From contig CAYXIO010000079.1 in assembly GCA_964465125.1 (NCBI GenBank), positions 1-14,216 of the forward strand: DNA of 14,216 nucleotides, in the 5' to 3' direction. The notes under the pieces were generated by a model. That model worked only from the letters and a program-made list of their open reading frames with translations, was not told the DNA's origin and made no database searches. Of this stretch, positions 6,172-14,015 are shown piece by piece. The position numbers and the translations under genes were made by a program. This DNA comes from CAYOHG01 sp964465125. Its GTDB lineage: Bacteria > Planctomycetota > Phycisphaerae > UBA1845 > Fen-1342. Numbering within the stretch: position 1 is the first letter of the stretch; each line of letters starts with the position of its first letter.

Positions 6172-9100
6172 GTGAGAGCGTGGCTTCCCGTCGTTTGCGT
6201 TTCAGTCGGCTTCTGCGGCACCGCGACGGCTCAAGCGATACCTCCTTCAGAACCCGCTTCCCGCGTCGGCGAGCGCCCGGCGCTCTCGTTTGAAGAGCTG
6301 GAGCTGGGCTTTCAGTCGCCCGGCATGCTCTACGCGCCGTTCGCGTTCTGGTTCTGGGATGCGCCGCTCGACGCCCAGCAGACCGCGCGCATGGCCGAGG
6401 AGATGTGTCGCCAAGGGCTTAACCCCGGCTACGCCCACCCTCGCAACGGGCTGCCCCACGAGCAGTGGCTGGCTGAGCCCTGGTTCGCGGCGTTCGGCGC
6501 GGCGCTCGACAAAGCGCGCCCGGCCGGCGCGTACCTGGGCTATTGCGATGAGTACTGGTGGCCGAGCGGCCGCGCAGATGGACGCGTGCTGACCGCGCAC
6601 CCGGAGCTGGCGGCGGTTTCGCTCGATTGCAGCACGTTTGACGTCGCGGCAGGCGGCGCGATCGACTGCCCCGAGTCGTACGTCACGGTTGCGGCACAGC
6701 TCGCCGAGCCGTACGTGCCGCCGCCGTCCATGCCAAGGCTGGGCGAGTGGATCTGGTGTCCGGAAGCGCAGGGCGCGAACCGCTCGGCGTGGTTCCGCGT
6801 TCCTTTGCAGGTTCCGGACGGCGCGAGCATCACGGCTGCGCCGCTGTGCGCGACGGCGGATAATCGCTTCGCGATGTTCGTCAACGGGCAACGCGCCGCC
6901 GAGAGCTCGGACTGGCCGGAGCCGGTGCTGGTCGATCTCGCGCCCCAACTGCACGCCGGGCCGAATGTGCTTGCGTTCGAGGCGGTGAACCTGGACGGTC
7001 CGTGCGGGCTGCTGTTCGGCCTGCGAGTTGAGCTGGCGGATGGCTCGACGCAGGAGATCGCGTCCGGGTCGGCGTGCCGCACGGCCGCGGCGGTTGCCGA
7101 CGGCTGGACCGGGCTGGATTTTGACGACTCCGCGTGGGTCGCGCCGGTTCGGCTGGGGGCGTCGGACGCCGCTCCGTGGAACCTGGGGGCGCTGGCGCAG
7201 CAGCGGGTCCCGCGGTTGATCCGCAGCGAGACGTTGCGGCGGATCGGCGCGAGGGCGGCGTTTCAGTGGTACGCTCCGACGGGCGATTGGCGCGTCTACT
7301 CCTTCCTCAAGGCGCATCATCGCGGCATCGACGGCAGCGACGTGAATTACCTCGATCGGCGGTTGGCGCCCACTTTCATCGAGTTGGCGCACGCGCCCTA
7401 CGAGCGGCGTCTCGGCGCTGATCTCGGCGGCGCGATCCCCGGCGTGTTCGTCGACAACGAGGGTGACTACGGCTTCAAGCTGGCGTGGTCGGAGGATCTG
7501 GAGCGCGAATACCGCGCGCAGACCGGAACCGACCTGGCGCTGGGACTGCCGCTCATGCTCGATCGCGACGTGGAGGGCCGCTGGCCGAAGGCGCGCTGCG
7601 AGTGGTACCGGGTCGTGTCGACCCTCTACACCGACGGGTTTTTCGGCGCGGTGAGCCGCTGGCTGGCGCAGCGCGGTGTGTATTGCATCTCCAATCTGTG
7701 GGAGGAGTCGCTGACGGCGCAGGCCTACGCGGTGGGAGACTTCTTCGCCGCGCAGCGCAGCGTGACGATGCCCGGCAACGACTGCCTGGTGCGCAAGGCG
7801 CTCGAGGTGCACGACTTCAAGGAGACTCAGTCGGTCAGCGAGTTCGAGAATCGACGGTTCCAGAGCGAGGTGCTCGGCGTCGCCGGCTGGGCGATGTCCC
7901 CGGTGCTGATGAAGCAGGCCGCCAACGCGGTGATCACCTGGGGCGTCAGCCACATGGTCCCGCACGGGATCTACCTGAACCGCCGACTGGACACGATTCC
8001 GTATCCGCCCGACTGGTTCACGAGCAATCCCTTCTGGCCGTGGCTGCACCTGTGGACGGACTTCTGCCGACGCGCGTGTTTCGTGAACTCCTGCGGCCGC
8101 GCCGTCCCCGACGTACTGCTGCTGAATCCGATGGACAGCGTCTGGGCGCTGCTCGGCGGGCGGGTGTTCGACCCGGAGCAGCCGCTGTCCTTCGGTGAGC
8201 TGTTCGAGTCGCGCGCTTCGACGGGCGAGCCCGGGCCATCGCTGGCGGAGATCGAGCGCAGCTACAGCGAGGCCATCCGCGATTTGACCGCCGCCCGCGT
8301 GCAATTCCTGATCGCTGACGACCACTATTTGCGCCAGATGTCCGTCGACCCGCGCGGGCGGCTTGTGCGCGGGGAGTTTACGTTCAAGGCGGTGGTCGTC
8401 CCCAGCGTGTTCATTCTGCCGCTCGACGTGGCGCAGCGGATCGTGGAGTTCGCCGAGGCGGGCGCGGCCGTATACGTGCTCGGTGAACTGCCGAGCGCGT
8501 CGACCGAGCTGGGGCTGAACGACGCTCGCATGGATGAGCTGATGCGGCGGCTCGTCGCGCTGCCGACGGTACGTCGCTCGACCGGTGGTGTGGCGCAGCT
8601 CGTGGCGACGAACGCGCCGCGCCTTGCGCCGCAGGTGGGGTTCGACTCGGGCTCGTTCGAGCTGCTCGATCTGCATCGCCGCATCGACGGACGCGATTTC
8701 TACTGGCTTGCGAACAACACCGGCAAGCCGCAGGAGTGCGTGCTGTCGTTTCGCGACGCGCGCGGTGCGACATCGCGCTGGGATTGCGAAACCGGGACGA
8801 TCACGCCGCTGACGTCGGAAGCGGTCGAAGGGGCCGGTCGCGTGCGGATTGGTTTCGCGCCGTACGAGGCGTTCTGGCTGGTTTTCGATCCTCAGCGTCC
8901 GGCGTTGGCGCGTCTCTCCGAAGAGCGTCAATCGTCGGGCACGCCGATCACGCTCAAGGGGCCGTGGCAGGTGCGTTTCGACCCCTCGGTGCAACCTCCG
9001 CCGCCCATGCCGGGTGCGGCGCAGGACGTGCCGGAGGCGTTTCGCACGGCCGGCGGCAAACCGGTGCCGCTTCAGGCGTGGTCGGAATGGGGATTGGCGG

Positions 9101-9420
9101 ACTTCAGCGGCTACCTCGATTACCGCACGCGGTTCACGATCGACGCGGGAACGAGAACCGTGCACATCGACCTCGGTGAGGTGCGGCACGTTGCCGAGTT
9201 GTGGGTCAACGGCCGCTCGGCGGGTCAGCGTGCCTGGCCGCCATTCACGTTCGACATCAGCGGGCTGGTTCGTCCGGGCGAGAACGAGCTGACGGTGCGC
9301 GTGGGCAACCTGCTGTGCAACACGATGCGTCGCATGGGCCGGTCGGGCTGGACCGCACCGACCGAGGAGGATTTCCGCGCGGGGCTGTTCGGTCCGGTGA
9401 GGGTTGTGCGAGAAGAGTGA
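6172..9420 (+). CDS. Secreted GH106-like glycoside hydrolase (alpha-L-rhamnosidase-related)
   Basis: 1082 residues from the GTG at 6172. Residues 1-22 are a signal peptide ending AQA. The N-terminal part of a TIM barrel (55-150) has FAFWFWDAPLD, GYAHPRNGL and CDEYWWPSGRADG, matching the WPSGRAGG-type motif of GH106 relatives. A beta-sandwich, carbohydrate-binding-like insert (~190-335; WFRVPLQV, FAMFVNGQ) follows. The barrel then resumes with VFVDNEGDYGF (426-435), NLWEES (508-513), MPGNDCL and SEFENR (556-561); Glu430, Glu511/512 and Glu557/559 are candidate catalytic residues. A GH2-type sugar-binding jelly roll (~930-1075; AELWVNGRSAGQRAWPPFTFD) ends the protein. GH106 enzymes cut terminal rhamnose from plant or algal polysaccharides. 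The substrate here is unknown. No transporter or other CAZyme lies nearby. Family is fairly sure, specificity is not. Confidence 0.88.
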   Translation: MRAWLPVVCVSVGFCGTATAQAIPPSEPASRVGERPALSFEELELGFQSPGMLYAPFAFWFWDAPLDAQQTARMAEEMCRQGLNPGYAHPRNGLPHEQWLAEPWFAAFGAALDKARPAGAYLGYCDEYWWPSGRADGRVLTAHPELAAVSLDCSTFDVAAGGAIDCPESYVTVAAQLAEPYVPPPSMPRLGEWIWCPEAQGANRSAWFRVPLQVPDGASITAAPLCATADNRFAMFVNGQRAAESSDWPEPVLVDLAPQLHAGPNVLAFEAVNLDGPCGLLFGLRVELADGSTQEIASGSACRTAAAVADGWTGLDFDDSAWVAPVRLGASDAAPWNLGALAQQRVPRLIRSETLRRIGARAAFQWYAPTGDWRVYSFLKAHHRGIDGSDVNYLDRRLAPTFIELAHAPYERRLGADLGGAIPGVFVDNEGDYGFKLAWSEDLEREYRAQTGTDLALGLPLMLDRDVEGRWPKARCEWYRVVSTLYTDGFFGAVSRWLAQRGVYCISNLWEESLTAQAYAVGDFFAAQRSVTMPGNDCLVRKALEVHDFKETQSVSEFENRRFQSEVLGVAGWAMSPVLMKQAANAVITWGVSHMVPHGIYLNRRLDTIPYPPDWFTSNPFWPWLHLWTDFCRRACFVNSCGRAVPDVLLLNPMDSVWALLGGRVFDPEQPLSFGELFESRASTGEPGPSLAEIERSYSEAIRDLTAARVQFLIADDHYLRQMSVDPRGRLVRGEFTFKAVVVPSVFILPLDVAQRIVEFAEAGAAVYVLGELPSASTELGLNDARMDELMRRLVALPTVRRSTGGVAQLVATNAPRLAPQVGFDSGSFELLDLHRRIDGRDFYWLANNTGKPQECVLSFRDARGATSRWDCETGTITPLTSEAVEGAGRVRIGFAPYEAFWLVFDPQRPALARLSEERQSSGTPITLKGPWQVRFDPSVQPPPPMPGAAQDVPEAFRTAGGKPVPLQAWSEWGLADFSGYLDYRTRFTIDAGTRTVHIDLGEVRHVAELWVNGRSAGQRAWPPFTFDISGLVRPGENELTVRVGNLLCNTMRRMGRSGWTAPTEEDFRAGLFGPVRVVREE

Positions 9421-9573
9421 GCGATCGCGCCAGGCTCGGGGCAGCGGGCTCGGCGTCGCGAGCAGGACGAGACTCGGGACGTTAAGATGCGCTTCCCGGC
9501 ATCGGCGTTGCGACCGCTCGGTTGCGCGCAGATTCGGAAATCGAAATGAATGCACCCAGCCGCTGAGGATCGC

Positions 9574-9577
9574 GGAG
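9574..9577 (+). promoter_or_regulatory. Shine-Dalgarno of the small membrane-anchored protein
   Basis: GGAG six bases before the ATG at 9584. It supports this start over a GTG at 9404 that would overlap the glycosidase gene. Confidence 0.65.
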
Positions 9578-9583
9578 CAGAAG

Positions 9584-10099
9584 ATGGCTGCTGTGCCGCC
9601 AGGCTGGCTGATCAACGCGGGTTACGCTTTCGCCGCGCTTCTGGTTGCGGTGCCGGTGTTTCTTGCGGCTCGCGTATGCGTGGCAATCGTGCGTGATCTG
9701 ATTCAGCAGCGCTCCGCCGAGCGCCGGCGCGTCAACGGTGAGCTTCCCGGGCTCGGCGAATTCTCCAGTACCGGCGACTTGTGGTTCGGCGAGGTTTCCA
9801 GGCTGCTGGTGGGCATTGATAGTCCGGGCCATCCGCCCGGCGAATCGGAGGTGCGGCAGATTCGCGGGATTCTGGCGGCCTTGCCGACCCATGTGGACGA
9901 CGCGTCAGGGCTGATTCTCGCCGACCCCGAATCGCGCGAGTTTCTTCCAGGCCGCGCTGGAGAATTCCGCCCCACGTCCCTCTATCTCGATCGCAATGGA
10001 GACTTCGTCCTCGAACTGGAGCGCGCGGGCGATGCGACTGGGGTGTTTCGGGTTGAGTTCCGGGACGGCACAGCGCGCGCGTGGGGCTGGGAGGATTGA
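9584..10099 (+). CDS. Small membrane-anchored protein of unknown family
   Basis: 171 residues from the ATG at 9584, with GGAG six bases upstream. One transmembrane helix spans about residues 9-36 (LINAGYAFAALLVAVPVFLA), followed by a basic juxtamembrane stretch (QQRSAERRR). A compact alpha/beta domain fills 52-171, with GELPGLGEFSSTGDLWFGEV, SEVRQIRGILAALP, SLYLDRNGDFVLEL and a C-terminal WGWED. The pattern resembles small uncharacterised or immunity-like domains that begin with a 'G-x-L/F ... W-x-G' strand pair, but I cannot assign a family. The charge pattern (short N-terminus, positive after the helix) puts the domain in the cytoplasm. It lies 163 bases after the glycosidase and is convergent with coaB, 17 bases away. 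Confidence 0.7.
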   Translation: MAAVPPGWLINAGYAFAALLVAVPVFLAARVCVAIVRDLIQQRSAERRRVNGELPGLGEFSSTGDLWFGEVSRLLVGIDSPGHPPGESEVRQIRGILAALPTHVDDASGLILADPESREFLPGRAGEFRPTSLYLDRNGDFVLELERAGDATGVFRVEFRDGTARAWGWED

Positions 10100-10116
10100 G
10101 GCCTGCCACCGTCAGG

Positions 10117-10884
10117 TTACGTTCGCTCGGCGAGGGTCTCCGCCAGCGCGACGATTCGCTGCGCGTGGCGGCGCTTCTCGGCACGGCGCGGGGCTTCCCA
10201 GCCGCGCCCCGCGACCAGAATCTCGATCGTCGAAGTCGTCGCGCCGATCGCCGCCGGGCGGTTGAGCACGATTGCGTCGATCGCCTTGCGCTCCAGCTTG
10301 GACGCGGCGTTCTTTCGCATGGCGCGGTCTTCGAGCGCGAAGCCGATCACGCGCTGGTTCGACCGTCGGCCGCGCGCCAGGGTCGCCAGGATGTCGACGG
10401 TGGGGGCCAGTTCGAGCGTGAGTGGCGCCGTCGATTTCTTTCGCTTGAGACGGGCCGGCGCGCGCGGCGTGTAGTCAGCGACGGCCGCCGCCATCACCAG
10501 CACGTCGTGTCGCGGCCAGGCGCGCCGGCAGGCGTTCAGCATGTCCGCCGCGGATACGACCGGAACGAGTCGAATCGCGCGTGCGTTCGCTCGCCCGGCG
10601 CGCTTCGAGCCTGGACGCGCCGCCCTCGGCAGGGCGGCCGTCACCGGACCGTGGACGAGGGTGATGCGGTGGCCGCGCTGGGCCGCATGCTCGGCGATGG
10701 CGATTCCCATCGCCCCCGACGAGTCGTTGGAAATGTAGCGAACCGGGTCGATGTACTCGCGCGTGGGGCCGGCCGTTACCAGAATCCGCAGCGAGCGCGT
10801 CGATTTCGCTGGATTCGCGAAGCGTCCGCTCGACAGCGGCGTGCGTCCCGATCGTCGCGTCTGCAAGCTCGGCGTTCGCGGCAT
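10117..10884 (-). CDS. coaB: Phosphopantothenate-cysteine ligase (CoaB), stand-alone
   Basis: 255 residues. CoaB joins 4'-phosphopantothenate to cysteine using a nucleotide triphosphate, in cytosolic coenzyme A synthesis. Visible signatures are ILVTAGPTREYIDPVRYISN (34-53) with the SSGAMG nucleotide-binding turn (55-60), MAAAVADYTP (131-140), the LKRKK lysine cluster (146-150), the PTVDILATL segment (161-169) and VIGFALED (179-186). A basic ~30-residue extension precedes the domain. The ATG lies four bases after the coaC stop, in another frame, so the two enzymes are separate proteins rather than the common fused CoaBC. The position of the break, in the linker between the domains, suggests a natural split; a frameshift in a former fusion is possible but less likely because CoaC ends cleanly. 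Confidence 0.93.
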   Translation of the reverse strand: MPRTPSLQTRRSGRTPLSSGRFANPAKSTRSLRILVTAGPTREYIDPVRYISNDSSGAMGIAIAEHAAQRGHRITLVHGPVTAALPRAARPGSKRAGRANARAIRLVPVVSAADMLNACRRAWPRHDVLVMAAAVADYTPRAPARLKRKKSTAPLTLELAPTVDILATLARGRRSNQRVIGFALEDRAMRKNAASKLERKAIDAIVLNRPAAIGATTSTIEILVAGRGWEAPRRAEKRRHAQRIVALAETLAERT

Positions 10885-10888
10885 GGAT

Positions 10889-11461
10889 TCAGCTCTTGGC
10901 GCGGGGCGGCGCGGTGAGCAACTGCCGGCTGACGGCCTCGAAGAGGTCCTCGGGCTCGCTCATGCGGCCGGGGCCGACGGCGCGGCAGGCCTGCCAGCCG
11001 GTCTCGGGGCCGACGAACAGAAACCCGTTCTCCTCGAGGAAGCGCACGTTCTGCTTCACCGCCGGATGCGACCACATGCGCACGTTCATGGCCGGGGCGA
11101 GCAGGACCGGGCAGCCGACTCCCAGCAGCAGCGTGCTGACGAGGTCGTCGGCGATGCCCCCGGCGAGCTTGCCGAGGATGTTGGCGGTCGCCGGCGCGAC
11201 GACGACCAGGTCGGAGATCTCGCTGAGCTGGAGGTGCGTGATCTCGCCAGCCGCGGTCGGTTTCCAGAGGTTCGTGTGGACGGCGTTGCCGCTGAGCGCG
11301 CGAAACGTCGTCCGACCGACGAAGCGCTGCGCGCTGCGCGTCATCGCGACGTGCACGGCACAGCCGGACTGCACCAGGCTTGAGACGAGCACCGCGGTCT
11401 TGTACGCGGCGATGCCGCCGGTCACGCAGACAGTTACCCGGTAGGTGTCCAGCGGCGGCAT
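10889..11461 (-). CDS. coaC: Phosphopantothenoylcysteine decarboxylase (CoaC)
   Basis: 190 residues of the FMN-dependent HFCD flavoprotein family, which decarboxylates phosphopantothenoylcysteine to 4'-phosphopantetheine. Evidence includes VTGGIAAYK near the N-terminus (13-21), catalytic His76 in GEITHLQLS, the flavin-binding VVVAPATANILGKLAGGIAD (86-105), the PAMNVRMW motif (123-130) with HPAVKQN, and Cys159 in ACRAVGPGRM, the Cys that reduces the aminoenethiol intermediate. All key residues are present and the length is right for a single-domain enzyme. It lies 48 bases after rpoZ and four bases before coaB, so CoaC and CoaB are probably co-translated. The gmk-rpoZ-coaBC order is common in bacteria. 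Confidence 0.95.
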   Translation of the reverse strand: MPPLDTYRVTVCVTGGIAAYKTAVLVSSLVQSGCAVHVAMTRSAQRFVGRTTFRALSGNAVHTNLWKPTAAGEITHLQLSEISDLVVVAPATANILGKLAGGIADDLVSTLLLGVGCPVLLAPAMNVRMWSHPAVKQNVRFLEENGFLFVGPETGWQACRAVGPGRMSEPEDLFEAVSRQLLTAPPRAKS

Positions 11462-11509
11462 GGTGTTCCCAGGCGGAGAGCGCCGGCGGTCGCGGCGGGT
11501 TCAGCGCGC

Positions 11510-11737
11510 TCAGGGCGCCGGAGCAGGCGTGGAAAGCCCGGAGCTCTCGTAGTCGATGCCGACTTTGCCCTGAACGATCTCCTCGACCACGATCTCCATC
11601 TCGGTGAGCCCGGTCGGGTCCACCAGCGGGCGGGCGCCCTGGAGCAGTTCCAGCCAGCGCTTCTGGATCAGCGCCGTCAGCCGGAAGCGGCCGCCGACAC
11701 GGTTGATCAGGGCATCGTCGTTGAGTGCGTCAATCAT
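11510..11737 (-). CDS. rpoZ: DNA-directed RNA polymerase omega subunit
   Basis: 75 residues. Omega helps fold and assemble the beta' subunit of RNA polymerase and can take part in the ppGpp response. The diagnostic stretch is VGGRFRLTALIQKRWLELL (14-32), followed by GARPLVD and TEMEIVVEEIVQGKV. The C-terminal tail is short and Pro/Ala rich. The start ATG overlaps the gmk stop as ATGA, indicating translational coupling. The form closely resembles planctomycete omega proteins as I know them, which supports the lineage call. Confidence 0.93.
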   Translation of the reverse strand: MIDALNDDALINRVGGRFRLTALIQKRWLELLQGARPLVDPTGLTEMEIVVEEIVQGKVGIDYESSGLSTPAPAP

Positions 11738-12336
11738 CCCTTGGCCATCTCCCCGCGCACAATCCGCAGAATCTGGTCAATCGAGTTCTGGAGTATATCG
11801 TTGGTGATGAAGTGCTGGTAGACCCCGCCGGTGCGGGCGAAGGCGATTTCCCCGTCCGCTTTGGCCAGCCGCCTGACCTGGATGGCCTCGGATTCGGTCT
11901 GGCGGCCCTCCAGGCGGGCTTTCAGCGTCTCCATGGTGGGGGGGAGGATGAACACGCGGATCGACTCGGCGATCCGCCGGGCGATCTGCGCCCCGCCCTG
12001 CACGTCGATCTCCATGATCATGACCGCCCCGGCCCGCAGGGCCTCGTCGACGGGGCCGCGCGGCGTGCCGTACCCGTTGCCCAGGTACTGAGTGTGCTCA
12101 ATCAATTCGTCGCGGGCCAGCATTTGCTCGAAGCGCTCGGACGTAACGAACTGGTATTCGCGTCCGTCGACCTCGTGTCCGCGGCGGGGGCGGGTCGTCA
12201 CGGAGACCGACCAGCGGCTGCCCGGGATGGCCCGCAGCAATCCGTCGCAGATGGAGGTTTTTCCGGCGCCCGAGGGGCCGCTGATCACGAGCAGCCGGCC
12301 GGGCCGTGCCGATGCGGGCTGAGAGGCGGTAGTCAT
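11734..12336 (-). CDS. gmk: Guanylate kinase
   Basis: 200 residues. The enzyme transfers phosphate from ATP to GMP (or dGMP) in the cytosol, feeding GTP and (p)ppGpp pools. The P-loop is GPSGAGKT (20-27). The GMP-binding region has SVSVTTRPRRGHEVDGREYQ (43-62) and GNGYGTP with the following V, then MIMEIDVQGG with the conserved D-x-Q-G-G, and VFILPP. The lid region has the RLEGRQTES segment, with a long helix after it. Length and motifs are normal. The upstream gap to atpC is 87 bases and no strong Shine-Dalgarno precedes the ATG, so the start could be a few codons off. Confidence 0.96.
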   Translation of the reverse strand: MTTASQPASARPGRLLVISGPSGAGKTSICDGLLRAIPGSRWSVSVTTRPRRGHEVDGREYQFVTSERFEQMLARDELIEHTQYLGNGYGTPRGPVDEALRAGAVMIMEIDVQGGAQIARRIAESIRVFILPPTMETLKARLEGRQTESEAIQVRRLAKADGEIAFARTGGVYQHFITNDILQNSIDQILRIVRGEMAKG

Positions 12337-12423
12337 GGCGCCATTATCCGCGCCGAGCGGAGGAAGTCAGCAGGAGCACGCGGCGAAACGCGCGTTTTCG
12401 GCCGGAATGCCAGCCCTCGCGCT

Positions 12424-12819
12424 TCAGCCGGCGCGCAGCGACTTGAGCACGCGCACACGCTGCCGGGCCTTGCGGAGGCGCTCGACGTCATGTCCGCCGG
12501 CGGCTTCCAGGGCTTCCTTTTCGGCTTGTGCGACCGTGTCGGCGGTGATCTCGTTGACCGGGATCGCGCGGTCGGTCAGCACGGTAACGGTATTGTCGAG
12601 CACCTGGCCGAAGCCGCCTTCGACGAAGTAGCGGCCGCTGCCGCTTTCGGAGCGGTAGCGAAGCTGGCCGATTCCCAGCTCGCAGACGATCGGGGCGCGC
12701 TGCGGCAGGATGCCCAGCTCGCCGTCGTGCGCGGGGAGCACGGCGGACTCGACCGCCTGTTCGAGGACCTTCTGCTCAGGCGTGATCACAACCAGGTTCA
12801 GGGTCTTTCGCTTCGCCAT
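12424..12819 (-). CDS. atpC: F0F1 ATP synthase epsilon subunit, not beside atpD
   Basis: 131 residues from the ATG at 12819 (MAKRKTLNLVVITP). An ATG at 12858 would add 13 residues unlike the family. The N-terminal beta-sandwich shows the epsilon signature LPAHDGELGILPQRAPIVCE and the FVEGGFGQVLDNTVTVLTD strand set. The C-terminal part is a helical hairpin (AQAEKEALEAAGG, VERLRKARQRVRVLKSL), the regulatory region that in many bacteria inhibits ATP hydrolysis. Epsilon sits on the rotor stalk with gamma. The gene usually follows atpD; here the upstream gene is yeaH and the downstream gene is gmk, so it is displaced from the main atp operon or is a second copy. Confidence 0.93.
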   Translation of the reverse strand: MAKRKTLNLVVITPEQKVLEQAVESAVLPAHDGELGILPQRAPIVCELGIGQLRYRSESGSGRYFVEGGFGQVLDNTVTVLTDRAIPVNEITADTVAQAEKEALEAAGGHDVERLRKARQRVRVLKSLRAG

Positions 12820-12897
12820 AGACCCGGTTTTGTAGCGGGCCGCGGGGCGGGTCGTCAACGGGGCGCGGACGCGGCGGCCAGGCTCACGCGCGGGCGT

Positions 12898-13992
12898 TCA
12901 GCGCCCCTTGGCGAAGAACGCCTTGATGCTGTCGTAGATGTCGTCCTTGGTGTTGACGCGCGACGACACCACCGTCTCGACGTCGCCGAGCTGCTCGCGC
13001 AGCACGTTGATGAAATTGCCGCTGCCGTAGGCGCTGGCGACCTGACAGTAGCCGAACTGGTTGCTGCGCGGCAGCAGCTCCTCGCGCAGGATGCGGCAGC
13101 ATTCGCGCGAATCGCTCTCGGACGAGTTGTCGCCGTCGGAGAAGTGAAACAGGTAGACGTTCCACTCGTCGGCGGCATAGTGCCGGTCGAGCAGCTCGCG
13201 GCAGCAGCGGAAGGCGCTGGAGATCTTGGTGCCGCCGTCCTCGCGCAGGTGGAAAAACGTCTCGCGGTCGACCTCGGTCGCGTTGACGTCGTGGACGATG
13301 AAGCGGCTTTCGATGCCGTCGTAGTTCCGCCGCAGCCAGGCGTCGATCCAGAACGCCTCCAGGCGCACCAGCTCCTTCTGCTCGTCGCCCATCGAGCCGG
13401 AGACGTCCATCATGTAGATGATGGCGGCGTTGGAGAGCGGCTTCTTGGTGGGCTTCCAGCTTCGATACATGCGGTCGGAGCGCTCGAAGATGACGGTCGG
13501 GTTGTTCGGGTCGTAGACGCCCGACATGATCATGCGGCGCAGGGCGCGGCGGAAGGTGCGCTTGAAGTGCCGCAGCGACTCGGGTCCGCTCTGGCGGATG
13601 CTGCTGTAGCGGTCCTTGACGGCGGTGATGTTGCGGCGGCCCTTGGGCTCGATGCGCGGGAGCTGGAGCTCTTCGCCGAGGATGTCGGCGAGCTCGTCGA
13701 GGGTGATGTCGACTTCGAGCAGGTGCTGGCCGGGCTCCTCGCCGCCGACGCCGGTGCGGCCGTCCTGCTGTCCGACGGAATCGCCGGGCTGGGCCTCGCC
13801 CTGGCCGACGCCCGAGTCGCTGTTGTCTCCGTAGCGGAAGTGCGGCAGGTCGATCCCGCGGACGGGGATGCTGACCAGGTGCTTGCCTTCCTTGCCGATC
13901 AGCTCGCCGCGCGTCAGGAACTTGCGCAGATCCTTTCGGATCCGTCCCTTGACGATCTGGCGGAAGCGCTGGTGGTCCTGGGCGATCTTCAC
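12898..13992 (-). CDS. yeaH: YeaH/YhbH (DUF444) von Willebrand-type protein
   Basis: 364 residues from a GTG at 13992, with AGAGAG six bases upstream. The N-terminus (RFRQIVKGRIRKDLRKFLTR), the central HFRYGDNS and the GVGQGE low-complexity loop (60-90) are typical. The MIDAS-like metal site DVSGSMG lies at 196-202 (IIYMMDVSGSM), followed by FIVHDVNATEVD, GGTKISSAF and FHFSDGDNSSESD. Family members pair with the PrkA kinase, and often SpoVR, in starvation and stationary-phase responses; YeaH-YeaG is the E. coli pair. prkA lies 23 bases upstream, so they are surely one unit. Whether it is phosphorylated by PrkA is not readable from sequence. No SpoVR gene is in view downstream. Confidence 0.95.
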   Translation of the reverse strand: MKIAQDHQRFRQIVKGRIRKDLRKFLTRGELIGKEGKHLVSIPVRGIDLPHFRYGDNSDSGVGQGEAQPGDSVGQQDGRTGVGGEEPGQHLLEVDITLDELADILGEELQLPRIEPKGRRNITAVKDRYSSIRQSGPESLRHFKRTFRRALRRMIMSGVYDPNNPTVIFERSDRMYRSWKPTKKPLSNAAIIYMMDVSGSMGDEQKELVRLEAFWIDAWLRRNYDGIESRFIVHDVNATEVDRETFFHLREDGGTKISSAFRCCRELLDRHYAADEWNVYLFHFSDGDNSSESDSRECCRILREELLPRSNQFGYCQVASAYGSGNFINVLREQLGDVETVVSSRVNTKDDIYDSIKAFFAKGR

Positions 13993-14015
13993 GGGGCACT
14001 CTCTGGCGGCGTCCT

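Noticed and set aside
6247..9615. Open frame of 1122 codons on the minus strand
   Set aside because: It is antisense to the glycosidase, Arg/His rich, without any domain, and runs into the next gene; a shadow of GC-rich codon use.
12884..13999. Minus-strand open frame of 371 codons overlapping yeaH in another frame
   Set aside because: It is extremely Arg/Pro/Ala rich and lacks family features, whereas the yeaH frame has the DVSGSMG site and full family similarity.
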